The notes under the pieces were generated by a model. That model was not told where the DNA came from. It did no database searches and saw only the letters and a list, made by a program, of their open reading frames with translations. Of a DNA stretch of 32,957 nucleotides, positions 21,601 through 32,174 are shown piece after piece. The stretch covers positions 1-32,957 of the forward strand of contig JBNGIS010015921.1 in assembly GCA_049999725.1 (NCBI GenBank), read 5' to 3'. A program made the position numbers and the translations under genes. The stretch is from Haplomitrium mnioides (taxonomy: Eukaryota; Marchantiophyta; Haplomitriopsida; Calobryales). Position 1 is the first letter of the stretch, and every line of letters starts with the position of its first letter.

Positions 21601-23550
21601 GGCAGTGCAAGGAGGTGTCGTGGAGCTCGGGACCACAATCTCTCAACCGGAGGATATTGCACTAGTGCATTTTGTGCGAAATGTCTTTGATAGGTCCCCG
21701 GGAAAAGAACTTCCCGAGTCTCTCTTGCGACAGTTCTACAACAGCTCCACCCCTTCCTCAAACTCGAATTCCACCCCTCCTGTTTCTACGGACATGGGGA
21801 ATTCTTTGCCCAACACCCCGAGAAGCTTAGGGCTTGGGCAGCAGTACTACACCAGCAACACATCCGTCCAACCAAGCGTACAGGTGGGATCGTTTGGCCT
21901 CGAGTCCTTGGCGTTCCCTCAGAGTATGTTGAATGGATTGTTGCGTGGTCAGGGGGAGATAACCTCTTCTCCTGACATGAATCTGCAGCAAAATCTGCAG
22001 CAGTCAGAATCGTGGGCTCTTGATCAGCAACTGCTGGCGGAACACAGCAGGGTTTCGGTCAATCTCAAACACAAACTACCTTCAACTGCGGGCTTGACAA
22101 GATCGGGCTCCTGTGTGGCATCTTTCGAGCAAGCTCTCATTCATCCACACACGCAGCTGTTTCCTCAAACGACTCTCCCTGTAGAGTCTAATGGAAAGCT
22201 ACTGACTGATTTTCAAGCTCAACTTTTTAAGAATGAGTTTCCGAATCAGCAGAGTCAGAACAGTCCCAGGGAAGGAACTGTAGTCAACTCTCCCCAGAAT
22301 TCCCAAAGCCATCTCATGGAAACTGCGGATTTGCACTGGAGGTCGGTTGCACAGCCTAGAAATCTAGCTTCGCCTCGGTCTCGGCAGTTTCACAACGTGG
22401 AACAAGACTCCAGCAAGAGGCTCACGGATCAGGATCCAGATGTCTTTCATCCATCAAACATTTATCTACCAGATTTGGCTCTACCGTCTGAACATTCTTA
22501 CTCCAGTGAAGCAATATCTCCAACACCGTCTGAGCACCAGCTTGAGCAAGATGCAGAGGGAGGGTTGGACATGTGGGAGGGTGAGAGATGTAAGAAAGCG
22601 AGACTCAACCCCGTACCCGGTAGTAACCTGATGAGCCATTGCATGGCGGAACGCAAGCGCAGAGAAAAACTCAATGAAAAGTTCCAGCAACTCAGGGCCA
22701 TGGTTCGGCCTCATGTTTCATCTAAAGCAGCAGATAAAGCCTCTCTGTTGGGTGATGTAATAAAATATCTTTCGGAGCTTCAGCGACGAGTGAAAGAGAG
22801 TGAGTCTACACCAGCCTCTTCTGCGGCGTCCGATGATGATCACGGCATGGAGCGAAGCTCGAGCTTGACGACAAGCTTAGTCGATGGAACCAATATAGTC
22901 CAGCTTAATGGAGAATACCACATGCAGCAACAATTTGGTGGGCATGATGAAGGCAACCTACCCATACTGAGGCTCTCAGACACTTGTTTGGACAACATTG
23001 ACGAGCTAGAGGGAGTGGTGCTACGAGTTGTTGATGACTTCCCAAATATCGAAGTACGGACTATGGAGAACGAGCAGGTCATGATCAAGCTCAGCTCCAA
23101 AGACCGCCCTGGTCTCTTCGCAGATATCATGACGGCAATGTGCGAGCTTCAACTAAGAGTTCAGCACGCAAATATCAGAACTGTCTGTGATGTAGTGCAC
23201 GACGTCTTTGCTGCCAAGGTACACGTTCATTACCACATTAGTTTTTGGAAAGACTAGATAGAAATGAAACCACCGTACCCGGAACACACCAACAGGAGAT
23301 GTTAGATCCTTTTGCAGGTCCTGGGAAGGTTTATGCTAACGTTGTTTTCGTGGTGTTCTGGCTAAGTTGACACACGGTGCATGTGCAGGTCGACGTCTGT
23401 CTGTCTGAGAGGCAAACTACCCAGGACATTGCAGAAGCAATTCGGCGTGCCATTTTAAGGGGGAACGTCATGAACACTTCGTCCCCTAGTTCTGCCACTC
23501 CGGACGTGCCAAACATCAGTCCTCGGAAGAGATGTTTCCAGCAGTGCTAG
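18624..23550 (+). CDS. MYC_N-bHLH-ACT-like transcription factor, subgroup III (IIIf-like); 5' coding end not located
   Basis: Exons 18624-18851, 21039-21135, 21449-21463, 21587-23218 and 23389-23550 (TAG 23548-23550) join in phase with GT-AG introns, giving about 710 residues without the N-terminus. MYC_N (bHLH-MYC N-terminal, MYB-contact) domain: SVEWTDGYYNG and LSNTEYFYLLSSSACYPLG in the first exon, GTPAKMM and PLSFSRTEAAK in the second, AAGIK in the microexon, then TVLCLAVQGGVVELGTT. A Ser/Gln/Pro-rich linker follows. The bHLH (22634-22800) has basic region SHCMAERKRREKLNEKF with the H-E-R triad expected for E-box/G-box (CACGTG) binding, a loop one to three residues longer than usual (RPHVSSKAADK), and helix 2 LLGDVIKYLSELQRRV. 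The ACT-like region (EVRTMENEQVMIKLSSKDRP onward) is split by the last intron. By family it is a nuclear regulator; IIIf members (TT8/GL3 type) act with R2R3-MYB and WD40 proteins on flavonoid genes. IIIf rather than IIId/e is a moderate inference from VVELGTT and REKLNEKF. TAG 23548 ends the frame after RKRCFQQC. Confidence 0.88.
21449..21463 (+). other. 15-nt microexon of the bHLH gene (AAGIK)
   Basis: GCAGCAGGAATTAAG is preceded by an acceptor (AAACGCAG) and followed by a good donor (GTGAGA). It encodes Ala-Ala-Gly-Ile-Lys, phase 0 at both ends, and joins EAAK (ending 21135) to TVLC (starting 21587), rebuilding the AKxAxIxTVxC segment of plant MYC_N domains. Skipping it would keep the frame but delete five domain residues. 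Acceptor choice two or three bases away cannot be excluded, since GCAGGCAG offers two AGs. Confidence 0.75.
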
Positions 23551-24544
23551 ATGTGATTGCCTTGCAGCATGAGAGTATGGTTACAAGGTTCTCGCAGGAC
23601 TTTTGGTTTTGGAACTGCTGAGCTTTTTGTGTTCGAAGTAAACCTTCCGGGAATTCTAAATAAGGGACTGCGGATCTATAGAATAGCGACTGCGGATCGG
23701 CTACCTCAACGCCAATAATGAAAATGCTGGCTGGAAGGCATGCAGGATTACAGTTGCACTGCTTTGCCAAAAGGACACAGTTGGGTATGCAACACACATA
23801 TATGCAGGAGATCTATAATTTATTCTGAAATATTTCTTTTCAAGTTGTCTTGTTCCTTCTAGTAGTCTTGTACATCCATCTCAGGAATTGAAGACCAACC
23901 CACCAACTGAGTTCAAAGAGAACTCCACGTTTTGCTCTTCCCCCCCCCCCCCCACCCCCAATGCAATCTGTCAAATCTGTCCCCGCATGCAATCAAATAA
24001 CTCTCTTGCTAGAAGTTACTGCTGAACATGTTCTACATGTGTTCATTTATTTGGTTGTTATTTCCATGTGCTGTTTCTTGTAGTTGCTGTGGGTTGAGTT
24101 GAGACAGGGCATCGCTCGCTCGCTGAAAACGCTTAGTGCAGGAACCTCAAGCAGTGCTTCACGTGAGATGACAGGCTTTCCAGACGTTCTGCAAACATGG
24201 TACTATTTTCAAAGAATGATGTACAGAAAGAAAAATTCTTCTATACTTTGCAAAAAGCTTGCAACTGAAATAGTGGTATCAAGAAGGAAGATGCCTACTT
24301 TATTCTGCGCACTTTATAAAGATATAAAGCAAAGGGCGATGGGATCCTAAACATTCTTCCTACCAGCTGTTCAAAGTCAGGTACTTGCTGACAACCTGTT
24401 GACTTCAGCAGGACTCAGAAATTGCTTTGCCTTTCTCAATCAGGTTTCCTTCATTATATTCGACACAGCGTCTAAAATCGGCAGGATTCTGCTACACCAG
24501 AGACTAACTGTAATCTTCACTTTTTGACTACTCCAATCTCCTAC
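23551..24544 (+). other. 3' UTR of the bHLH gene and spacer
   Basis: No exon is supported. A 20-base C-tract interrupted by one A lies at 23940-23959. A weak open frame at 24084-24350 has no motif. The right end borders the minus-strand prfB-like pseudogene. Confidence 0.45.
23940..23959. repeat. Poly(C) tract
   Basis: Fourteen C, one A, five C. Length may be affected by sequencing error in the homopolymer. Confidence 0.9.
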
Positions 24545-26800
24545 TTGGCTGGAGAGGTAGCCCAGAATAAAGCCCTGAACTTCACCATCAAGAAAGCTGC
24601 TGGGTTTGGTGCTTCGCAGCCTGTTCGTAAGTCTTTCACCGTTTGATAAGGCTGCAAATGTACCAAAGAAATGTTAGCAAGAAAATTTCTTGAGACACGC
24701 AGGAAAATAGGGGACAATTAGCAAGACTTACATCCGAGTCTAATTGCCTCAGAAAATGTCACTTGGAGACAAATGATCAGATGATGACTGGGCCGATACA
24801 TAAGCGCGGCGAGCCATCTCCATTTGATGGAGGCATGATGAGTGCACCCGCAAAAGCTGTAGCCTTGTTTCTATGCTGGGATCTGCACATCTTTCAAGTT
24901 CCTTCTTACTTCCTCAGTTACCTTTCGTGAAAGTCGACAACATATGGAAAACATGGCGCATTAAATTTCTCCACTCTCTGACAGTCGTTTGCTTTTGGAA
25001 TATTGTCCCCAACAATTTATGCAAACAAAAACACAGGGTAAGAAGGCAATATGGTAGACCAACCTGTCAGCTCGGCATTCAACTACCAAGCCAGTTGGAA
25101 GATGAACATACGGACAGCACTGACTTTCTGTTTCTTGACATGCTGACCACCAGCACCTCCAGCTCGATACCTTTTCAAGTCAGTTTCATTGATTTCAACT
25201 TTGGCTTTTGATTCATTCAGCACAGGCATTTAGGCTACAGCAGCAAACGAGATGTGCCACCGCTTTCCTGAATCCAATGGAGAGATTCAGACCAATCGGT
25301 GCACTCCAGCTTTACTCTTGGCATATGTCCATGCAAATTGGCCCTTCAACTCTAATAGTTCCTCGCTGTTGCAGAAACACCCTACAGTCATTAATTGGCT
25401 AAAGGTGGCCATATCCACATTCAACATATGCGGTCTATGGCCTCAAAACCAGGCAAATAGAATCATCAGAAAAGAAAATTCCTTGCAAAACTTTCAGGCG
25501 GTGTTATCTGATCCATTGTAAGCAATTCCCTTTTATATTAGAATCGTTTTCACCACCAGATCAATGTTGTCAATGCCACCTCTTTGGCTTCAGGTTCATT
25601 GGTACGACTGTTTCTTTTGTCTGTTTGAAAAGATTCACAAAATTATGTCCATAAAAGACATGATTTCCTGCTTCACATTACACTTTCAGAATCAATGTTT
25701 GAAGAGATAATTACTTGAATCCCAGCCTCCTCTCGCAGCATTTCTTCAGCCACTGTGCCTTCATATCCACTGCGGCCAACCCACATTTTGTGAATTCGTA
25801 GTACCATGGCTGCCCAATCCATGCTCTCAACACCTCCTGCTCCTGCTTGCACCTGATCTACCATGCCCATGGCAAACACGAAGTGGCCATCCTTCCAATG
25901 GTTCAGTATTTTGGTGTCCACATTTTACAACCAACACCAGTTAGAAAATTATGTTTCATTGAAGAAAGGAAACAGAAACACTTGCAAATCAACAATAATG
26001 AAAAATACCTCTAGAAAGCAAGCGCATTCATCATGTTAGTTATGAAGTTGTGGAGAGCAAAACTAACCACAACAACAATTAAATGGAAGCTCCAATAGTC
26101 TAGGAAAAACCTACACATATCACAACTGTGCACACATAGAGTGTAGCCTGGACAATGTGGTGTCAGGCACAAAGTTTCAGACTATTCACCCTCATCATGT
26201 GTAGCAGTGACAAGCTGCCACAACTTACTGCTGGTTTTGTCAGTTCCCGACAGCAGGTCCTGATCAATCTTCGTACTGAGTTTCTGCAACTTTCCGGAAG
26301 TAACGGGAAAACTTAGTCATGATGATGCCTAGCACTCCACCAAGAATCCAGAGCTCATTCATCATGTTCTCCAGAGAGGAGTGCCGCTAGTTCCCTCCCT
26401 TTGGCCACCTTCCGTAATTCAGCCAGGGCCCTATAGGCTGCCTGCCCAAAAATTGAGAGAGAATTTCTCACCAACAAAGACTCAAACTCATTGACTGTGA
26501 GATAATCCTGTATCACCACTTATTCCAGAGGTGGAAGATATACAAGAAATAGCGATTACAATAGTTTCATCGCTTCAACTATATTATTCACAGCCAACGA
26601 TTTGAATTCACTCACAGATTTCTACCTTAAGATCTTGCTCATCACGACCCAACTCTGCCATGCCCACCTGTTCAGCAAGTTTCTTACTCCAGGTCATGCA
26701 CTGTGTTTATTCGCCCAGCGACCAACCCTCGCTCTCTGCTTGTTTTGGACGCCAAAGTTTCCCAGACACCCGATTTTGAAAGCTCCAACTCCAACTGCTT
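24545..26800 (-). pseudogene. Decayed organellar peptide chain release factor 2 gene (prfB-type), intron retained
   Basis: Read on the minus strand, pieces occur in RF2 order. N-terminal helical region: LELELSKSGVWE and RINTVHDLE (about 26800-26690), VGMAELGRDEQDLK, then ALAELRKVAKGRELAALLSG (about 26450-26360). Core: QVQAGAGGVESMDWAAMVL with MLREEAGIQ (about 25870-25705), then FAWTYAKSKAGVHRLV (about 25330-25290), VEINETDLKRYRAGGAGGQH carrying the catalytic GGQ at 25143-25151, HLPTGLVVECRADR, RSQHRNKATAFA (24882-24848), QMEMARRAYVSAQ, and the C-terminus SSFLDGEVQGFILGYLSS (about 24605-24550). Damage: TGA after HRLV (25287-25289), TAA before MPVLNESK (25230-25232), frameshifts near 25100 and near 25325, and the codon-recognition SPF is SPL. 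A GT-AG intron (24883-25063) still joins CRADR to SQHRNK in phase, so this arose by DNA duplication, not reverse transcription. Intact RF2 would terminate plastid or mitochondrial translation at UGA/UAA. Confidence 0.85.
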
Positions 26801-28390
26801 AAGCCTTGACAGTAAAGTCTCCCACTGGTGAACAGTTTAAACAATCAAAACTTTGCGACATGATGAAAACCTCTGATTCACTGTACTGGGGGACAGGTGA
26901 GTAAAGCAAGCAGTTATTGGGAACATATTCAAAACTGCGCGGCTTCACTGGGGCTAATTGAGAAGAGGTTAGTTTGACTTACTTCTCAATTGAGCACCCT
27001 TGAAGAAATTAACCTCAGATACTCACAGAGCATATCCGTCAACTTATGATGAGCATAGCATCGGCCATATTCTCGTCCAAAATTTTCCCTCTCTCGAGAC
27101 ATTCTATTCTATTCATTCTATTCTACTTTTAAAAATCAAACATAAAAAATTCAAGTCCTCTAAAACTTTTGTTGCAGAGGAATCCATGGGTTTCTCAATC
27201 GAGCTAGCCCAGCCTACGTGAGAATTCTGAATTCAAATTCCTTGTGACGAAGCCGGTTGCCAGGGAGGAGGAACACAAAATAGGTGTAATTGATGAGAAA
27301 ACTTTACTCATTGAGAGAGAATAGAATAGAACCTCTATCCTCGTCTTGATAAGTCGAACTGACTGAGCAATGGCTGCAGCATTTCTTCGCCAGTCGCGTC
27401 GTTACTTTGCCATCCACGGGTTGCTGCTTCAGATGTGTCGCTTGATTCCTTGCTACGCTTGCTGATGAATGTGCTCTAAACCCATGAGTGCAGGCATTGC
27501 ATCACTCAAGAAAAACACCGCGACCTGGATACTCTCTGCTTCGCCCTCACTAATACTGACAGGTACTTGGACATTTCAACTCAATCAATAAGTAGATGCA
27601 ACCGAGGAATCGAAATGCGAGATTCTGTTGCGAGAGGAGTACCAACTGCTACGAATGGAAGAAGACCGAGAGCTACCAATGCAGCATTTATTGGGATGCT
27701 TCAGGTGGCGGAACCGGTAATTGAACAAGTTCAAAATCTTGCAGCAGGGTCAGGGAAGCATCTACAGGAGAAAACTGTCTAGCACGGATTCGATGCAGAA
27801 ATTCTCAGTAAGGCAAGCTGAGTTTAGCAGATTGAAAAGCATCCGAATCCATTGCATCCGCAGCATTGCAGCCAATAGAGTATCTAACAGGCGATAGTTT
27901 TAAGTGGACAGATTCGCACCAGACATTCGATTGGTGCAGACGAATGGAAAGAGCAAAAAGAAAAATAAAATAAAATAAAAGAGTGAACACGTTTTGCAGC
28001 TGTCCGAGTTCATAGCAGCCGATTCGAAGCAAATCCAGCCGAGGAAAGCGTGGTGAAGACCAGTGAGCGCAAATCGAAGCGCCAAGAAAAACTAATTCCA
28101 AAGCAGCAGCCAGGAAAGAATTGCAGGAGCTGCCTTCGATGACGACAGCAGCAGCAGCAGCTGATGATGAGTGCACAGGTCGATGAGGGAATCAAGAACA
28201 GTGTGACGAGGGCTCAGCAATGCGAAACGGCGACCATGTGCACTTTCCTCATCAAGAAGAGAAGGGCCAAAATTCTAAATGGCAGTTCCAAAAGGAAGCT
28301 TTTGCAAAACTGGCCTTGTTTTTTTCCTTGCTTAGCATATTGCCACTACTTATTAGACATTTGCCCCATTCTATTCTGACTAGCCAAACT
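26801..28390. other. Unassigned region with short protein-like stretches
   Basis: Candidate plus-strand fragments: CITQEKHRDLDTLCFALT (about 27496-27550, followed by a GTACTT donor), a frame at 27599-27714 reading EILLREEYQLLRMEEDRE between a TAG acceptor and a GTAATT donor, and 27990-28270 with basic stretches such as KTNSKAAARKELQELPS and TFLIKKRRAKILNGSSKRK. They do not join into one frame that I can defend and match no family known to me. A minus-strand 123-codon frame at 27805-28176 is an antisense shadow of the same composition. This could be decayed genes or chance. Confidence 0.3.
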
Positions 28391-29576
28391 TAATAACTAA
28401 CATTCAAATTCAGTTAGCATTTATCTTCTTGCTATCTCAACTATATAATCATCTATTGATACCATTGTATACTCTATGATTATAAACTTAATCATAGATT
28501 AGCCTAACTATGATTAGTGCTAATCTTAGATTATTGTAATACTTGTATATTAGTTATATCTTTAACACTCCATCTTGATTATAATACGAGAAAGGTTAGA
28601 GTATGGTTAGTACAAGTAAGATTAGTATTAGAAAATATTGACGCTAATCTATGATTAACGCATATGTTGTTGAAACAATAAGAGATATATCATATGTATG
28701 AAGAAAGAGAGGAGATGCATTGAGAAGCATACTTTGTAATTGTAATTATGATTGTCTAAATAAATGTATTCTTTGTTTCTTAACATGTTATTAGCACGAA
28801 GTACTCTACTATAACTTTTTTAAGAAACAAATTTTACATTTTTTTTTTGTTCCCTTCTTTTTACACGTTGTTCAATGAAGGAATTTTTGCAATTCGTCGA
28901 AGAAGAGCTACTTGATTGATGTTGCTTCTTCACTATATGGATTACGAATGCAGTGGCCATTCAGTTAATGAAAGTTATCACGATTATGAAAGCATACGTA
29001 GAAGCGACAAAATGACCTTATCACGCAGATGTGTAGAGAAAGCAATTCGATCAAGAAATGATGTTGTTATATACATTTAAATTGTCAAATGATTGATTAT
29101 GGACCGATTCTGGATAGTATCTAGACGACAATTAGTTATTGAATTCCGTGTGAATTCGCTGTCAACAGATAATTGCTTACTTTCTACAAAGGATAGTAAA
29201 TGCTTCCGTCAAATGCCAATGCAAGAATCCTGTCTGAAGACATTGTCAAAGACAATCAAGGAATGGCCAACAATGGTCTTGAAGAAGATGAAAATCACCA
29301 CACACTGCGGTTTAATTCCATTTTAAGCTAAATGATAGATGTGATTTCTTAGAAGCAATTCTATTGTAATCCTTCAGTTGGCCTACAAGCCATTGTGTCA
29401 CTTCGACCTTGTTGCAACCATAAATTGTGAGCAAGAAGTTCATCGAGAATCTGGAAGATGAATGGATAGATTGCTCTGCCGATTTTGGTCGCCTTATAGT
29501 AAAGGCATGGAAGCTTCGGGTTATGAATGTAAAAGAACTCAAAGATCGACTTCCAAATTAGTAACACTTCAAGATA
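28391..29576. other. AT-rich repeat-like region with small coding-like remnants
   Basis: 28391-28800 is very AT-rich, with repeated TAATCTTAGATTA/CTATGATTAG-like words, and contains CATGTTATTAGCACGA (28785-28800), which resembles the LTR end plus primer-site zone of some plant Copia elements (weak). Two coding-like plus-strand stretches follow: 29201-29329 (NANARILSEDIVKDNQG, ends TAA) and 29426-29563 (FIENLEDEWIDCSADFGRL, ends TAG). I do not recognise either; probably transposon-derived. Confidence 0.35.
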
Positions 29577-30120
29577 ACTCTAATAGAGTTACACAACTCA
29601 AGGCCAATAAGCAAACCAAAGCTAAGAGTGCTAGCCAAAGCAAAGCAACCAAAGAGCCAGAAAAGAACTCCAGAATGAAAAGTAGGGCTAAGAAGCCCTT
29701 CTATTTATACAAGAGAAAAGGGTGTCATCCCTCTTTCTTCACTTACAAGTCACTTCTAATTTCAATCCTAAAAGTGACTCTCTACTAAAAGTGACTTCAA
29801 AGATAAGTAATCTTATCTCAACCCTAAAAATGACTCTCTACCACTTCCTTCACTCCTCTCTATTTTCTTATAAATAATGCAACCTTATGTTTGTACTACT
29901 ATATAATCCCCGCCTTCTAATCGATGACGTCTTTGTCATTGTTGCAACTTTCAAATATTCGAATAACATCTTAAACATTGTCAAGATTTGAATAATGCTC
30001 CCAATTAGCATTATTGTAATAGTACAAGCATAAGGTTGTGTTATTTATATGAAAATAGAGGGGAGTGAGGGAAGTGGTAGAGAGTCACTTTCATAGTTGA
30101 GATAAGACTACTTGCTTTCG

Positions 30121-30258
30121 AAGTCACTCTTAGTAGAGAGTCACTTTTAGGGTTGAAATTAGAAGTGACTTGTAAGTGAAGAAAGAGGGAAGTCACTCTT
30201 AGCAGAGAATTACTTTTAGGGTTGAAATTAGAAGTGACTTGTATGTGAAGAAAAAAGG
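30121..30258 (+). repeat. Tandem duplication of about 69 bp inside the right arm
   Basis: Two copies (30121-30188 and 30191-30258) share TCACTCTTAG, CACTTTTAGGGTTGAAATTA or a close variant, and GAAGTGACTTGTAAGTGAAG. The left arm has one equivalent, partly degraded, which explains why the right arm is about 90 bases longer. Confidence 0.65.
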
Positions 30259-30277
30259 ATGACACTCTCTTCTCTTG

Positions 30278-30285
30278 TATAAATA
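30278..30285 (+). promoter_or_regulatory. TATA box of the right LTR-like arm
   Basis: TATAAATA within CTTGTATAAATAGAAGGGC. The mirror copy in the left arm is at 29702-29709 on the minus strand, so the two arms would fire outward, away from each other. Activity is unknown. Confidence 0.5.
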
Positions 30286-30486
30286 GAAGGGCTTCTTAGC
30301 CCTACTCCTCATTCTGGAGTTCCTCTCGAAACACTTGGGTTCTTTTGGTTGCTTGGTTTTTGCTTGCACTCTTGGTCTTAGCTTGGACCTTGAGCTTGGA
30401 CCTTGAGTTGATGTTGGTTGACGAACTCTATTAGAGTTCACTATGAGTTCTTACTCATTTGGATTTGGTCCAAAGTTTCAATAGAC

Positions 30487-30846
30487 AACCAAGGAGCATG
30501 GGACATTTCAACAACTCAAGAATGCGGTGTTTTCTTGTCTAACTCTACAGCCACATGATCCAAATGAATGTTGTATAGTTGATTTTGATGCTTCTAATTT
30601 TGCTATTGGAGTGGTTTTACAACAAGAGTTTGAGAATAGACTTCATCAAATTGCTTTCATGTCATGCCGATTAAATGCAGTAGAGAGAAATTATTCTACA
30701 AGAGATCGAGAGTAGTTGGCAATGGTTTATGCTACCAAGATGTGGAGACACTATCTTTTGCGCAAACTTGTACTTATGCGTGCAGACCACAAGCCATTGC
30801 TTCAAGTGATCTACTTGGAAAATATGACAAGTCATCATCATCGATA
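30487..30846 (+). pseudogene. Ty3/gypsy polyprotein fragment: end of reverse transcriptase and start of RNase H
   Basis: One frame reads FQQLKNAVFSCLTLQP (RT thumb), CCIVDFDASNFAIGVVLQQ (RNase H start with the catalytic Asp), IAFMSCRLNAVERNYST, a TAG stop at 30713-30715 where the family has Leu/Gln before LA, then LAMVYATKMWRHYLL and ADHKPL. The frame ends at TAG 30844-30846. No gag, protease, upstream RT or integrase is visible in the window. It abuts the right LTR-like arm, so most of the element was lost by deletion. Not functional. Confidence 0.85.
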
Positions 30847-31899
30847 GGAAGATCAACTACAACTCTTTGATACCAAGTTGGTATCGCTCCCTTGTTTCTA
30901 GCCTTAACCTTTTCAGGCCCTGCTTCGAGGCAGGAGAGGACGTGTTTTACGGGCTTTGGGGTTCTTTTCTGAGATAGCCCCTTGCTAGTTACCACTTTCA
31001 GACCTTAAGGACTCTTCCTCTCCTTACTGGCATGATATGCTTCTTACACTCTTCTTCTTCTCACACTCAAGTCAGACATTCAACCATTCACTCAAGTCCA
31101 CATCCATAACACCCAACTAGCTTTGTGCGATTCTTCCTCTTTATTCTTAGGACCCAATGACTTAGGCCCTGTCACCTTATTTGTGCTTGGGCAGAATGGT
31201 GCTGGTGACCTGCACAGCTGAACACACAACAGCTCTGGACTCCCCCTTTCAGGGTGGTCACAAGTCTGATACAACTATTCCTAACTATCCTAAGCTGCAC
31301 TAATTCCTAACTAATTCTTAACTATGCAAATAGGATCAGGAACAGAGAGCATTCACCCTCGGGATGCCAGACTTGTGTCAAGAGATTGGACTCCCCCTTC
31401 AAGTGTGTTCCCATGGTCTGCTCAACTGAACCGATGTCCTCTAATCTAACAACTCAAGGGGACACACATGCAGAATACAGATCTAACTACACATATATGG
31501 ACAAACACATTTATACAATATACAAGAGAAAACAGAGTCCTTGAAGGCCCTTTGGAATTCGAACTGATATACTTCCCTTGTGAATCCCGCTGCCTTACAA
31601 CTGCAGCCTAGCAACCCACACACCCTCCACTCCAGATAGTTTTTCAACTTCCCTCGCGAGAAGCCCTGCTTTTACTTCCTCAGGTTAGGAAGAGAGTTTC
31701 TTTTACTTCCACCTCTGGAAGACAGCTTTACCAGCTGCAGGTAGCCCACTCCACCTTCGAGCCTCGACGGGTCTTACTACGTCCAGTGTACCGGCACTGG
31801 CACAGCTCTTCCTCTCAGCTCCACTTGAGAATTAACACACCAGAGTGTTCTCCGAATACTCTGGGTTGATGCGCTTGCACAAGGGAATGCCGAGAGACT
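30847..31899. other. Repeat-derived region without a supported gene
   Basis: Opens with an 8-bp hairpin GATACCAA-G-TTGGTATC (30869-30885). Two similar CT-rich phrases, GGACTCCCCCTTTCAGGGTG (near 31239) and GGACTCCCCCTTCAAGTGTG (near 31389), suggest degenerate internal repetition. Minus-strand frames at 30774-30995 and 31092-31274 show no family motif. Probably non-coding retroelement sequence. Confidence 0.35.
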
Positions 31900-32115
31900 C
31901 CCAGCTCACTACTAGGCAGCCTCTCCTTAATTCTCGGCCGATCGAAAACTCCTTCTGAGCTATCGTATTAGTAACCCTCCGCCCTGGTCCACCTGCAAGG
32001 ATGAGGTCACCTGGGTCTCCCCCCAATCCTTCTCTAAATCCTTCGGTTCCCTTGGGGCTAGTACCTCTGCTTCACGTAGCCTTCAATGAATTATCGCCAT
32101 GCCTTACCATGCGCA
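31900..32115. repeat. Direct repeat, copy 1 (about 216 bp)
   Basis: Starts CCCAGCTCACTACTAGGCAG and ends CCTTACCATGCGCA. It is about 90 percent identical to 32175-32389 in the same orientation, by eye. Differences are mostly transitions, with one one-base indel near the GGGGCTAGTACC phrase. Confidence 0.85.
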
Positions 32116-32174
32116 ATTCCCCTTTCTTGCTATCGCTGTCACCCCGCAATGGCCCGTGAAATGTCGAGACGACC

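Larger units (their letters stand above)
29577..30440. mobile_element. Foldback structure of two LTR-like arms in inverted orientation
   Basis: The left arm (29577-about 29905) is the reverse complement of the right arm (about 30016-30440) with high similarity. Shared landmarks: AACTCTAATAGAGTT at the outer ends, AACTCCAGAATGA, TAGGGCTAAGAAGCCCTTCT, TATA boxes, AAGTCACTTCTAATTTCAA, and ATAACACAACCTTATGCTTG / ATAATGCAACCTTATGTTTG at the inner ends. The spacer of about 110 bases contains AATAATGCT...AGCATTATT (29991-29999 / 30007-30015). Each arm carries TATAAATA followed by a conserved leader, as in the U3-R part of an LTR. The likely origin is two LTRs or one LTR duplicated in inverse orientation; a transcript across it would form a hairpin of more than 300 bp. 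Confidence 0.75.

Noticed and set aside
27805-28176. 123-codon minus-strand frame with a hydrophobic stretch
   Set aside because: No homology I can name; the hydrophobic run comes from an AAAATAAAATAAAAT-type A-rich tract on the plus strand.
30864-30885. TGGTATCA-like primer-binding site on the minus strand (TTGGTATCAAAGAG)
   Set aside because: Matches the usual initiator-Met primer site only over the first eight bases, is part of a short hairpin, and no LTR end can be confirmed beside it.
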